From assembly GCA_028689995.1 (NCBI GenBank), contig JAQVCB010000011.1, positions 1 through 47,823 on the forward strand: 47,823 bases of DNA, written 5' to 3'. Below the pieces are notes generated by a model that had not been told where the DNA came from, searched no databases, and saw only the letters and a program-made list of their open reading frames with translations. Source of the DNA: Candidatus Gastranaerophilales bacterium (GTDB taxonomy: Bacteria > Cyanobacteriota > Vampirovibrionia > Gastranaerophilales > UBA9579). The translations under genes and the position numbers were made by a program. Positions 41,158 through 47,823 of the stretch are shown in pieces. Within the stretch, counting starts at the first letter, position 1, and the number at the start of each line of letters is the position of its first letter.

Positions 41158-42657
41158 ATGAACGGTGTAGCAATAGATAAAGTTGGAGATAAAACGAGAC
41201 AGAGTTTGAAGTGGTCTTTTACTCTTCAGGCATTACAAAAAATGGTATTTTTTTGCAGCAGCATTGTTCTTGCGAGGCTTTTAACTCCTGCTGATTTTGG
41301 TCTTGCTACAATGGCTATAACTCTCGATAGCATTACATGGCTTGTATCCTCACTCGGAATAAATACTGCTGTTGTTCATTTTCAAGACCATGTAGAAGAA
41401 AGATTAAATTCTGTATACTGGCTCTTTCAGTCATCAGCGGCATTTTTTGTTTTGTTACAGCTTATTTTTGCTCCTTTGATAGCTGATTTTTATCATTCGC
41501 CGATACTGGCTGATATTGTCAGGATTACGGCTATTTCAATATTTATAAATTCTATCGGTGCCATACACAGGACTGTAATGGTCAAAAATCTTGAATTTAA
41601 AAAATTATCAATTTTAGAAGCTTCTTTATTTATAACAAAAAGTTTATTATATATTATCCTAGCTTTTGCAGGATGCGGGGTATGGAGTTTTATATATCCA
41701 AAAATCATTATAGCTACAAGTAATGTCATATGTCTTTGGAATATGTCAAAATGGCGTCCAAAATTAAAACTGGATATAAAATACTGGGGGGAAATGTTTG
41801 GTTATGGTAAGAATGTTCTTTTTAGCAATATACTTGATTATTTTCTAAATAATTCAAGTTATATCTTTATAGGCAGTATGGTTGGTGCTGCTTCGCTGGG
41901 TATTTATTCCTTTGCTTATGATAAAAGTATGATGCTTGTTAATACACTGGTATATTCAGCGTCAATGATTTCATTTCCAGCTTTTTCAAGGCTACAGAAT
42001 CATCAAAGTTTATTAAAAGAATCATATCTAAAAGCAATTAAGCTTATTTCACTTGTTTCATTTCCATATTCAATAGCTCAAATGGTATTAGGTCCGGAAT
42101 ATATAACGGTTATTTTCGGGCAGAAATGGACTAATTCTATTATTTTATTTCAGATGTTGCTCATGTATACAATGATAAGAACTGTTTCTCAATGTGGTAA
42201 TCCTTTATTGCAGGCAATTGGTAAGCCTAATATAGTTTTAAAATGGAATATGATTTATGCGCCGATATTTATCATTGCTTTATTTATTGGCTACAAAATA
42301 AACGGGCTTTACGGGATAGGATTTGCTACAACTGCAATAGGGATAATTGGTGCTTCATGTTACTTATTTATAGTATCCAGAGTATTAAATTGGCAGATTT
42401 CTGATATTTATAATGTTTTAAAGCCTTCATTTATAAGTTCTGTTCTAATGGGTATTTCCATATATTCCATAAGATCAGTAATGAAGAATTATGCTGTTTC
42501 TGAAGCTATTATACTGTTTACTCTTGCACCTTCTGCATTATTAGTTTACGGTTTATCAATAAAAATATTTTTTAATGGTACGTATGAATTTATACTGAGT
42601 ACGTTTATGAAATTTTTAGGAAAGAGTGGCGAAGCTAAAGATGCTTTCTCAAGTTGA
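41158..42657 (+). CDS. Polysaccharide flippase, Wzx family
   Basis: 499 residues from ATG 41158 (AAGG six bases upstream); an earlier TTG at 41128 lies inside the REP-like repeat and is not preferred. About 12-14 membrane helices. The N-terminus reads LKWSFTLQALQKMVFFCSSIVLARLLTPADFGLA in two stretches, typical of the WzxC/MOP lipopolysaccharide flippase group; GPEYITVIFGQKW and MLLMYTMIRTVSQCGNPLLQAIG are further matches. It would flip undecaprenyl-linked repeat units across the inner membrane. Overlaps the GT4 gene by up to 32 bases. Confidence 0.9.
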   Translation: MNGVAIDKVGDKTRQSLKWSFTLQALQKMVFFCSSIVLARLLTPADFGLATMAITLDSITWLVSSLGINTAVVHFQDHVEERLNSVYWLFQSSAAFFVLLQLIFAPLIADFYHSPILADIVRITAISIFINSIGAIHRTVMVKNLEFKKLSILEASLFITKSLLYIILAFAGCGVWSFIYPKIIIATSNVICLWNMSKWRPKLKLDIKYWGEMFGYGKNVLFSNILDYFLNNSSYIFIGSMVGAASLGIYSFAYDKSMMLVNTLVYSASMISFPAFSRLQNHQSLLKESYLKAIKLISLVSFPYSIAQMVLGPEYITVIFGQKWTNSIILFQMLLMYTMIRTVSQCGNPLLQAIGKPNIVLKWNMIYAPIFIIALFIGYKINGLYGIGFATTAIGIIGASCYLFIVSRVLNWQISDIYNVLKPSFISSVLMGISIYSIRSVMKNYAVSEAIILFTLAPSALLVYGLSIKIFFNGTYEFILSTFMKFLGKSGEAKDAFSS

Positions 42658-43777
42658 TGTAATAAAAAAACCAAAAGTTGCGATAATTCATCCTGCTATA
42701 GGAGAATCTATAGGCGGATCACAGATTTTTGTTCTTGAGTTGGCTGAGAAGCTTAAAGATAGATGTGATATAACTATTTTTTCTTCAAATAAAGTAAATG
42801 AATTATGTCATCCTGTGTTTTCCATATCCAGAAAACAGTCTGATGAAATTAATCATAGATTATTTCAGTTTGTGAGAAAGCTTTTAGGCAAAGTATCTAC
42901 AAGTCCTGATGTTGTTATAGAACATATTACATCATTTTTACCTGTATTTTATCAATTAATGTCAAAAAATTATGATGTTATCTATCCTAATAACAATTGG
43001 GGCGGTTTGCTTGTAGCATCTGCTGTAAGACATATGAAGGGGACACCTGTATTATTTACAGAGCATGGCGGTTTTATGGAAAACGGGAAAATAGCTTCGA
43101 GAAATCTTGGATTTAAGCCGGATAAATACATTGTTCTTTCTGAAGAAATGAAATTCTGGGTAAAAAAATATTTTCCTGAATCAAACGTTGGCTATATTCC
43201 AAATGGTGTTGATTTTGGCAGGTTTAATCCTGATGTGGAATCTAAAATTATTGATCTTCCAAAACCTTTGATTCTTACTGCCTCAAGATATTATCCAAAT
43301 AAAAGACTTGAACTTGTTATTGAGGCTGTTGCAAGTATGAAAAAAGGAAGTCTTTTAATGTTGAGTTCCGGTGATAATCTTGATTTATTAAATAAAAAAG
43401 GGCTCGATAAGCTTGGAGAAAAAAGATTCAGACTTATAAGTGCTGATTATAAAGAAATGGCATCTTATTATAAGGCATGTGATGTTTTTACACTGCCTTC
43501 AATGCATGAGCCTTTTGGACTGGTTTATCTTGAAGCTATGGCATGTAATAAACCTGTTGTAGCGCCATATGATCATTCACGAATGGATATTATCGGTGAT
43601 GCGGGTATACTTTGCGATGTAACAGATATTGATGTTTATGCAGATGCATTAAAAAGAGCAGCAAAAACCAATTTTGGCTCTAAACCATATTATCAGGCAG
43701 GAAAATATACATGGGAAAGCTGCGCGGATAAATATTATTCTGCAATAATGGAATTGATTTCTGCAAAAGTCAGGTAG
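42626..43777 (+). CDS. Glycosyltransferase family 4
   Basis: 383 residues from GTG 42626 (AGGAAAG just upstream); ATG 42641 is an alternative. A GT-B fold: N-terminal Rossmann domain with HPAIGESIGGSQIFVLELA and LFTEHGGF, C-terminal nucleotide-sugar domain with the EX7E motif in HEPFGLVYLEAMACNKPVV. Retaining transfer of a sugar to the lipid-linked repeat unit is expected at the cytoplasmic membrane face; donor and acceptor unknown. Overlap with the flippase gene indicates translational coupling. Last gene of the locus, followed by a terminator. Confidence 0.92.
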   Translation: MAKLKMLSQVDVIKKPKVAIIHPAIGESIGGSQIFVLELAEKLKDRCDITIFSSNKVNELCHPVFSISRKQSDEINHRLFQFVRKLLGKVSTSPDVVIEHITSFLPVFYQLMSKNYDVIYPNNNWGGLLVASAVRHMKGTPVLFTEHGGFMENGKIASRNLGFKPDKYIVLSEEMKFWVKKYFPESNVGYIPNGVDFGRFNPDVESKIIDLPKPLILTASRYYPNKRLELVIEAVASMKKGSLLMLSSGDNLDLLNKKGLDKLGEKRFRLISADYKEMASYYKACDVFTLPSMHEPFGLVYLEAMACNKPVVAPYDHSRMDIIGDAGILCDVTDIDVYADALKRAAKTNFGSKPYYQAGKYTWESCADKYYSAIMELISAKVR

Positions 43778-43815
43778 TATGCTGTAGAAATATCTATCTA
43801 CTGCCTGGATTTTTT
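43771..43815 (+). terminator. Terminator after the GT4 gene
   Basis: CAGGTAGTA (43771-43779, covering the stop codon) pairs with TACTGCCTG (43799-43807) with one G-U pair; an inner GTAGA/TCTAC stem is an alternative. It is followed by ATTTTTT. Confidence 0.7.
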
Positions 43816-43834
43816 ACTTGTTATAAATATTTTA

Positions 43835-44521
43835 TTAAGCCAATAGACTTATATTTACAGTTCCACCCAATGATTCTATTTGTTTGGTATATCTTTCAAT
43901 GATTGCTTTATCACGATCAACAAAACTTTGGTAATTTTCAAGCCTTGCTTTAAGTTCTGAATCAGATAGATTTAAGCATTTTTTATTTTTCTTTTCTCCA
44001 GATGCTTTTCTGTATGATAATTCTTCAGTTACAGGATTAATTCCGGTATCATATGCTCTTTTAATATCTTTTTCAAAATTTTTAATATCGTTTTTTAAAT
44101 TTTTAATATCGAATGATTTATTTATATCATCTTGATTATTTGTTGGTGTTGTAGCGGATTGATTAGTCTTATTTTCTTCTCCTGTTAGTAGTTTCATTGC
44201 ATTAGCATATTCTAAATCATTAGTTTGATCGTCATTATTAACATTAGCAAATTTAAATAATGCACCCATTTCAGCAGCATCTATATAACCATCCTGGTTA
44301 AAATCCAATATTGATAACTGAAAATCCATTCCTTTTGTCTTTAAATCATTTACACTTATTTTATCTGAGCCCCATTCCATTCTTATTTGGTTTAGCATTC
44401 TCTGATCATTAGAAAATACAAAATTCGTATCAGCTGGTTTTCCATAATTTTGAGCATTGTCTTGAGTAGTTAAATTATTCCAGTTTTGTTTGACTTGACT
44501 TAAACTTACATTAGCAACCAT
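43835..44521 (-). CDS. EF-hand calcium-binding protein with C-terminal coiled coil
   Basis: A 228-residue protein without a signal peptide. A canonical EF-hand loop DFNQDGYIDAAE (residues about 73-84) has all expected oxygen ligands and the Gly at position 6. A second, degenerate loop NVNNDDQTNDLE follows about 20 residues later, making a pair. Residues 115-140 are a Thr/Asn/Gln linker, 140-165 and 185-220 helical and charged. GAGAGG lies eight bases before the ATG. Calcium-dependent folding or signalling is plausible; no partner is known. It faces the end of the polysaccharide locus. Confidence 0.8.
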   Translation of the reverse strand: MVANVSLSQVKQNWNNLTTQDNAQNYGKPADTNFVFSNDQRMLNQIRMEWGSDKISVNDLKTKGMDFQLSILDFNQDGYIDAAEMGALFKFANVNNDDQTNDLEYANAMKLLTGEENKTNQSATTPTNNQDDINKSFDIKNLKNDIKNFEKDIKRAYDTGINPVTEELSYRKASGEKKNKKCLNLSDSELKARLENYQSFVDRDKAIIERYTKQIESLGGTVNISLLA

Positions 44522-44636
44522 TTTCTATAACCTCTCATAAAATACGTTCTATATATATAAAGTATATACAAAGAAAATAATTGCTAAATATATAAATTAT
44601 TGTTTACAATTGTTTACAGTATTTGGGGGCCTGAAT

Positions 44637-45464
44637 TCAATTTTTTGCTGCAACAAAATTCATTCCAAAGAACAAATTTTCTTTTATGGTAGGCCATTTT
44701 TGAGTTATCTGTTTTTCCAGATTAATTATTTCTTCCGTATTTTTACCGTTATAAAAGAATTGAGGGAAGAATTTTATATATTGCACATTATTTTCAATTA
44801 TAAAATTTTGCTTTTTCAGTTCACTTTGCCATTGTTTAATGCTTCTAAAATTTTCGTTTCCATAAAGCAGGTTTTTCTTAAGCTGATGATCATAAACTTC
44901 AATTATTCTTTTGTTTCCACGAATGCAAAAGAGTTTTAACTGATGTATAAAGTTTCCGCCGTTTGCTTCAAGAATAATTATTTTTCCATTCGTTCTCAAA
45001 TTCTTGTGTAGAATGCTAAAAACTTGCTGAACCGGCTCTAAATGATGCAGAGTATCCTGAAGAATAATATAATCATAGCTGTCGTCTGCCTGACTTGAAT
45101 CAAAAAGATTTTCGTAGGTAGTTGTAAAGAGGCTTGTATCTCCGTATTTGTCCCAAAAACTTCTTCTTTTTGATATGCCGGTAAAATAATGATCGCCTAT
45201 TGTAGTTCCGTGCGATTTAATGCCATTCATTGCAAGGAAGAAAGAAGTTGTGCCATGTCCGCATCCTAAATCCCAGACATTGACATTTGGATCTTTTATC
45301 TGGTCGATCAGGAACCTTAGACGCTGACAAAAATATGCTTTTCTTAATTCAAAAAATGACGGATTTTTGAAAAGTCTGTGATAATCTCGGAGTTCTTTAT
45401 TTTCATCCATTTCTTTAATGAGAATTTCAAAAAAATTATCGACTGACATTCTGGTTTTTAACAT
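44637..45464 (-). CDS. Class I SAM-dependent methyltransferase
   Basis: 275 residues. The SAM-binding motif I is VWDLGCGHGTTSFFLAMNG (about 61-79); motif IV region DYIILQDTLHHLEPVQQVFS and post-motif NGKIIILEANGG are typical of small-molecule methyltransferases. The C-terminal 90 residues are basic and aromatic-rich and probably bind the acceptor. Nearness to the polysaccharide locus suggests sugar or lipid methylation, but it is on the opposite strand and separated by the EF-hand gene. GAGGA lies seven bases upstream of the ATG. Confidence 0.85.
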   Translation of the reverse strand: MLKTRMSVDNFFEILIKEMDENKELRDYHRLFKNPSFFELRKAYFCQRLRFLIDQIKDPNVNVWDLGCGHGTTSFFLAMNGIKSHGTTIGDHYFTGISKRRSFWDKYGDTSLFTTTYENLFDSSQADDSYDYIILQDTLHHLEPVQQVFSILHKNLRTNGKIIILEANGGNFIHQLKLFCIRGNKRIIEVYDHQLKKNLLYGNENFRSIKQWQSELKKQNFIIENNVQYIKFFPQFFYNGKNTEEIINLEKQITQKWPTIKENLFFGMNFVAAKN

Positions 45465-45643
45465 TTATAATTCCTCTTTTAAATTTGCTTTATCCTTGTC
45501 CTGTAAAGTTTAGAAAAATTTAACGAAATCAATAACGGACAGGAGAATATAATCAACCTGTCAAACTTTAACAAATAAAAGCTAATATTAAATTGTAATC
45601 AAGCTATGATTAATAAATTGCGGTAATTCCCTGTTAGTGAATA

Positions 45644-45742
45644 TTATTTTTTTTGCTTTTCAGGAAGAAAAAAGAACCAGATTATCCATATAATTGCTGC
45701 TATTCCGGCCAGTGTTACAAAAATTTCTGCTTTATCTATCAT
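45644..45742 (-). CDS. 32-residue membrane peptide coupled to the copper ATPase
   Basis: ATG at 45742 overlaps the ATPase stop as ATGA, with AGAGGA eight bases upstream, so translation is coupled. The peptide is one membrane helix ([20 protein letters not shown] within residues 6-25) with a short basic tail. It resembles the N-terminal anchor of membrane-bound cupredoxin-like proteins, but no metal-binding domain follows, as the frame ends with a TAA after an A8 run. A subunit of the transporter, or a gene truncated by a frameshift in the A-run, are the alternatives. The 179 bases beyond it to 45465 are AT-rich with no gene seen. Confidence 0.7.
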   Translation of the reverse strand: MIDKAEIFVTLAGIAAIIWIIWFFFLPEKQKK

Positions 45743-47823
45743 AACTTGGTTCCTCTTAGTCGCAGGCTGTTTGTTACTACAGATACAGAACTCAATGCCA
45801 TAGCAAATGCCGCAAAGACTGGATTTAAAAGAATACCGAAAACAGGATAAAACAGCCCCGCTGCAATTGGTATTCCAAGGGTATTATATATAAAGGCAAA
45901 GAATAGATTCTGTTTGATGTTTGATATAGTTTTTTTAGAAAGTTTAATAGCACTGACAACACTTAGTAAGCTTGATCTCATAAGAGTAATATCGGAAGAT
46001 TCAATAGCAATATCGGCACCGCTTCCTATTGCTATTCCAACATTAGCCTGCGCAAGTGCAGGTGCATCATTTATTCCATCACCAACCATTGCAACAATTT
46101 TACCTTCATTTTGAATTTGTTTTACGATTTTTACTTTGTCCTGCGGCAAAACATCTGATACAAATCTTCGAATACCTGCCTGTTTTGCTATTGTTTCGGC
46201 TGTATTTTTATTGTCACCGGTGAGCATAATAACTTCGAGACCCATATTTTTTAATTCTTTTATTGCCTGTGCTGAATCAGGTTTGATTGTGTCAGCTATT
46301 CCAATAATTCCTTCTATTTTATTGTTTATTGAAACAAATACAGCTGTCTTACCCTGTTTGTACAGAATGTCGGTTTGTTTTGTAAAAGAATTAATATTAA
46401 TACTTCTGTCTTCAAACATTCTTTGATTGCCGATTAATATTTTGAGGTCGTCAACTACAGCTTCAATTCCATAACCGGAAACTGCTGTAAATTCATTAGG
46501 ATAAATTAATTCGATATTTTTTTGTTGAGCCTTTCTGACAATAGCAGCTCCAAGAGAATGTTCTGAACTTTTTTCTGCGGAAGCGGCAAGATATAAAAGA
46601 TCCATCGGGTCTAAATTTGTTATTACATCGGTAACTTCAGGTTCACCTTTTGTTATTGTACCTGTTTTATCAAGAACAACAGTATTGATTTTATGGGCTG
46701 TTTCAAGGCTTTCTCCGCTTTTGATTAAAATGCCGTTTTCTGCTCCTTTTCCTGTTCCAACCATAATTGCAGTTGGGGTTGCGAGTCCAAGAGCACATGG
46801 ACAGGCTATTATTAGTACGGAAACAAAATTAATAAGAGCATAAGACAGTCTGATATTATTTGGTGCAAGGTCAAACCATAAAATAAAGGTCAGTACTGCA
46901 ATTATCATAACAGTTGGAACAAAATAACTGCTTATATTATCTGCAAGGCGTTGAATGGGGACTTTTGATCCCTGTGCTTCCTGAACAAGTTTGATGATTT
47001 GATATAAAACCGTGTCTTTTCCGACTTTTTCAGCCTTATATTTAAAACTGCCTGTTTTGTTTATTGTTGCACCTATAACCTTGTCGCCGGTTTTTTTATC
47101 TTTTGGAAGACTTTCTCCGGTAATAACAGATTCGTCAATTGAAGAAGTGCCTTCAATAATTTCACCATCGACAGGAATTTTTTCTCCGGGTCTGACTATA
47201 ATAATATCTCCGACTTTTAATTCTTCGGTCGGTATATCCTGTTCTTCACCATTTCTAATTACTCTTGAAGTTTTCGGCTGAAGCCCCAATAGTTTTTTAA
47301 TAGCTTCTGAAGTTTTTCCTTTTGCTTTGGCCTCAAGCATTCTTCCTATAAGAATCAGAGTAATAATAACAGCAGATGCATCATAGTAAACTACAGGCTG
47401 ATGACCAATTGAACTGAATAAATCAGGTATGACAGTTGCAGCGAAACTATATATAAATGCTGCACCTGTTCCTATTGCAATTAATGTATTCATATTGGCT
47501 GATCTGTTTTTGAAAGCTTTATAAGCTCCGGTATAAAACTGCCTTCCACCAACAATAAAAACTGACGCTGTTAATATAAGAAGAATCCAGTTTCTGTAAG
47601 CTAATTCAGGCATGAACATGCTTATAATTACTATTGGAATTGTAAAAATTAAAGTTATTGTAAATTTTGTTTTTTGTATGTTATATGCCAGTTGTTCTTT
47701 TTCAAAAGCATTTGCCTGACTTGCAAAGGTCAGGTCTTTTGGAGTATATCCTGCTTTAGTTATGATATCTTTAATTTCGGCAGATGAAATTTTTTCAGGA
47801 ATGTATTTTATGCTGGCTTTTGA
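45739..47823 (-). CDS. copA: Cu+-exporting P1B-type ATPase (5' end beyond the window)
   Basis: The frame is open to the last base, so the N-terminus is missing; about 694 residues are present. The first 25 or so look like the end of a heavy-metal-associated domain ([24 protein letters not shown]). Next are membrane helices, the actuator loop ([14 protein letters not shown]), the ion-binding [12 protein letters not shown] with CPC, phosphorylation site [13 protein letters not shown], the nucleotide-domain SEHS segment, [20 protein letters not shown] and the C-terminal [18 protein letters not shown] and the MxxSS helix indicate Cu(I). The normally conserved HP dipeptide is HS here. It would pump copper out of the cytoplasm. 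Alternative: Ag+ export. Confidence 0.94.
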   Translation of the reverse strand, partial: SKASIKYIPEKISSAEIKDIITKAGYTPKDLTFASQANAFEKEQLAYNIQKTKFTITLIFTIPIVIISMFMPELAYRNWILLILTASVFIVGGRQFYTGAYKAFKNRSANMNTLIAIGTGAAFIYSFAATVIPDLFSSIGHQPVVYYDASAVIITLILIGRMLEAKAKGKTSEAIKKLLGLQPKTSRVIRNGEEQDIPTEELKVGDIIIVRPGEKIPVDGEIIEGTSSIDESVITGESLPKDKKTGDKVIGATINKTGSFKYKAEKVGKDTVLYQIIKLVQEAQGSKVPIQRLADNISSYFVPTVMIIAVLTFILWFDLAPNNIRLSYALINFVSVLIIACPCALGLATPTAIMVGTGKGAENGILIKSGESLETAHKINTVVLDKTGTITKGEPEVTDVITNLDPMDLLYLAASAEKSSEHSLGAAIVRKAQQKNIELIYPNEFTAVSGYGIEAVVDDLKILIGNQRMFEDRSININSFTKQTDILYKQGKTAVFVSINNKIEGIIGIADTIKPDSAQAIKELKNMGLEVIMLTGDNKNTAETIAKQAGIRRFVSDVLPQDKVKIVKQIQNEGKIVAMVGDGINDAPALAQANVGIAIGSGADIAIESSDITLMRSSLLSVVSAIKLSKKTISNIKQNLFFAFIYNTLGIPIAAGLFYPVFGILLNPVFAAFAMALSSVSVVTNSLRLRGTKL

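Noticed and set aside
45653-45850. Plus-strand 65-codon frame at the copA 3' end
   Set aside because: Opposite the coupled membrane peptide and copA; no ribosome site.

Overview
The window is AT-rich bacterial DNA (by eye a little over 30% G+C) with dense genes in short operons on both strands. The mix is non-photosynthetic but has cyanobacterial and Firmicutes-like traits: four-domain S1 next to IspH, mini-RNase III behind gltX-cysS, phycobilisome-lyase-like HEAT repeats, GH57, and a G/DUF1559-like pilin tail (GFKGPNKEDKDIF). I infer a member of the Vampirovibrionia/Melainabacteria, the non-photosynthetic sister group of Cyanobacteria. Taxonomy is an inference from family resemblance, not a search result. 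A nuoN fragment suggests a respiratory or H+-pumping complex, so probably not a strictly fermentative gut lineage.

Layout. 1-1.06 kb: 3' end of nuoN and its terminator. 1.1-2.7 kb: a small lipoprotein-like gene and a membrane-anchored GGDEF protein. 2.87-4.95 kb: ispH-rpsA, with ispH starting at a non-AUG codon. 5.0-11.6 kb: a small membrane peptide, then a complete branched-chain amino acid operon ilvD-ilvB-ilvN-ilvC-ilvA. It is preceded by a sigma70-type promoter, a 25-codon Ile/Val/Leu-rich leader peptide and a terminator/antiterminator pair, which is a textbook attenuation layout. 11.6-13.5 kb: a type IV pilin-like gene with a palindrome over its promoter, and an orphan, very AT-rich protein that resembles the CRISPR type III subunit Csm5. 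13.9-14.9 kb: aroF. 14.95-15.17 kb: a gene-free element with ~59-bp inverted ends. 15.4-20.3 kb: ileS plus a TPR-glycosyltransferase-like gene. 20.5-22.8 kb: a GH57 glycosidase. 22.9-25.9 kb: HEAT-repeat protein, queC, DUF366 and a SPOR-domain protein. 26.2-32.4 kb: rpsO, a TPR lipoprotein, gltX-cysS-mrnC, and rsmB.

32.6-43.8 kb is an exopolysaccharide/capsule locus: initiating phosphoglycosyltransferase, Wza-like export protein, Wzc-like chain-length protein with a degenerate kinase P-loop, Wzy-like polymerase/ligase, Wzx-like flippase and a GT4 glycosyltransferase. It is interrupted at 38.6-40.9 kb by four poorly known genes: a tandem-duplicated helix-turn-helix protein, a 57-residue ORF, a 103-residue ORF and a 335-residue membrane-associated protein. 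43.8-47.8 kb: an EF-hand protein, a methyltransferase, and a Cu+-type P1B ATPase that runs off the window end and is translationally coupled to a 32-residue membrane peptide.

I saw no tRNA or rRNA gene, no CRISPR array and no transposase. Dispersed palindromic repeats (at 13.76, 22.80, 30.87-31.11 and 41.11 kb) occupy several intergenic gaps. The strongest items for follow-up are the ilv attenuator, the orphan Csm5-like gene, the long inverted-repeat element at 14.95 kb and the non-catalytic-looking Wzc.
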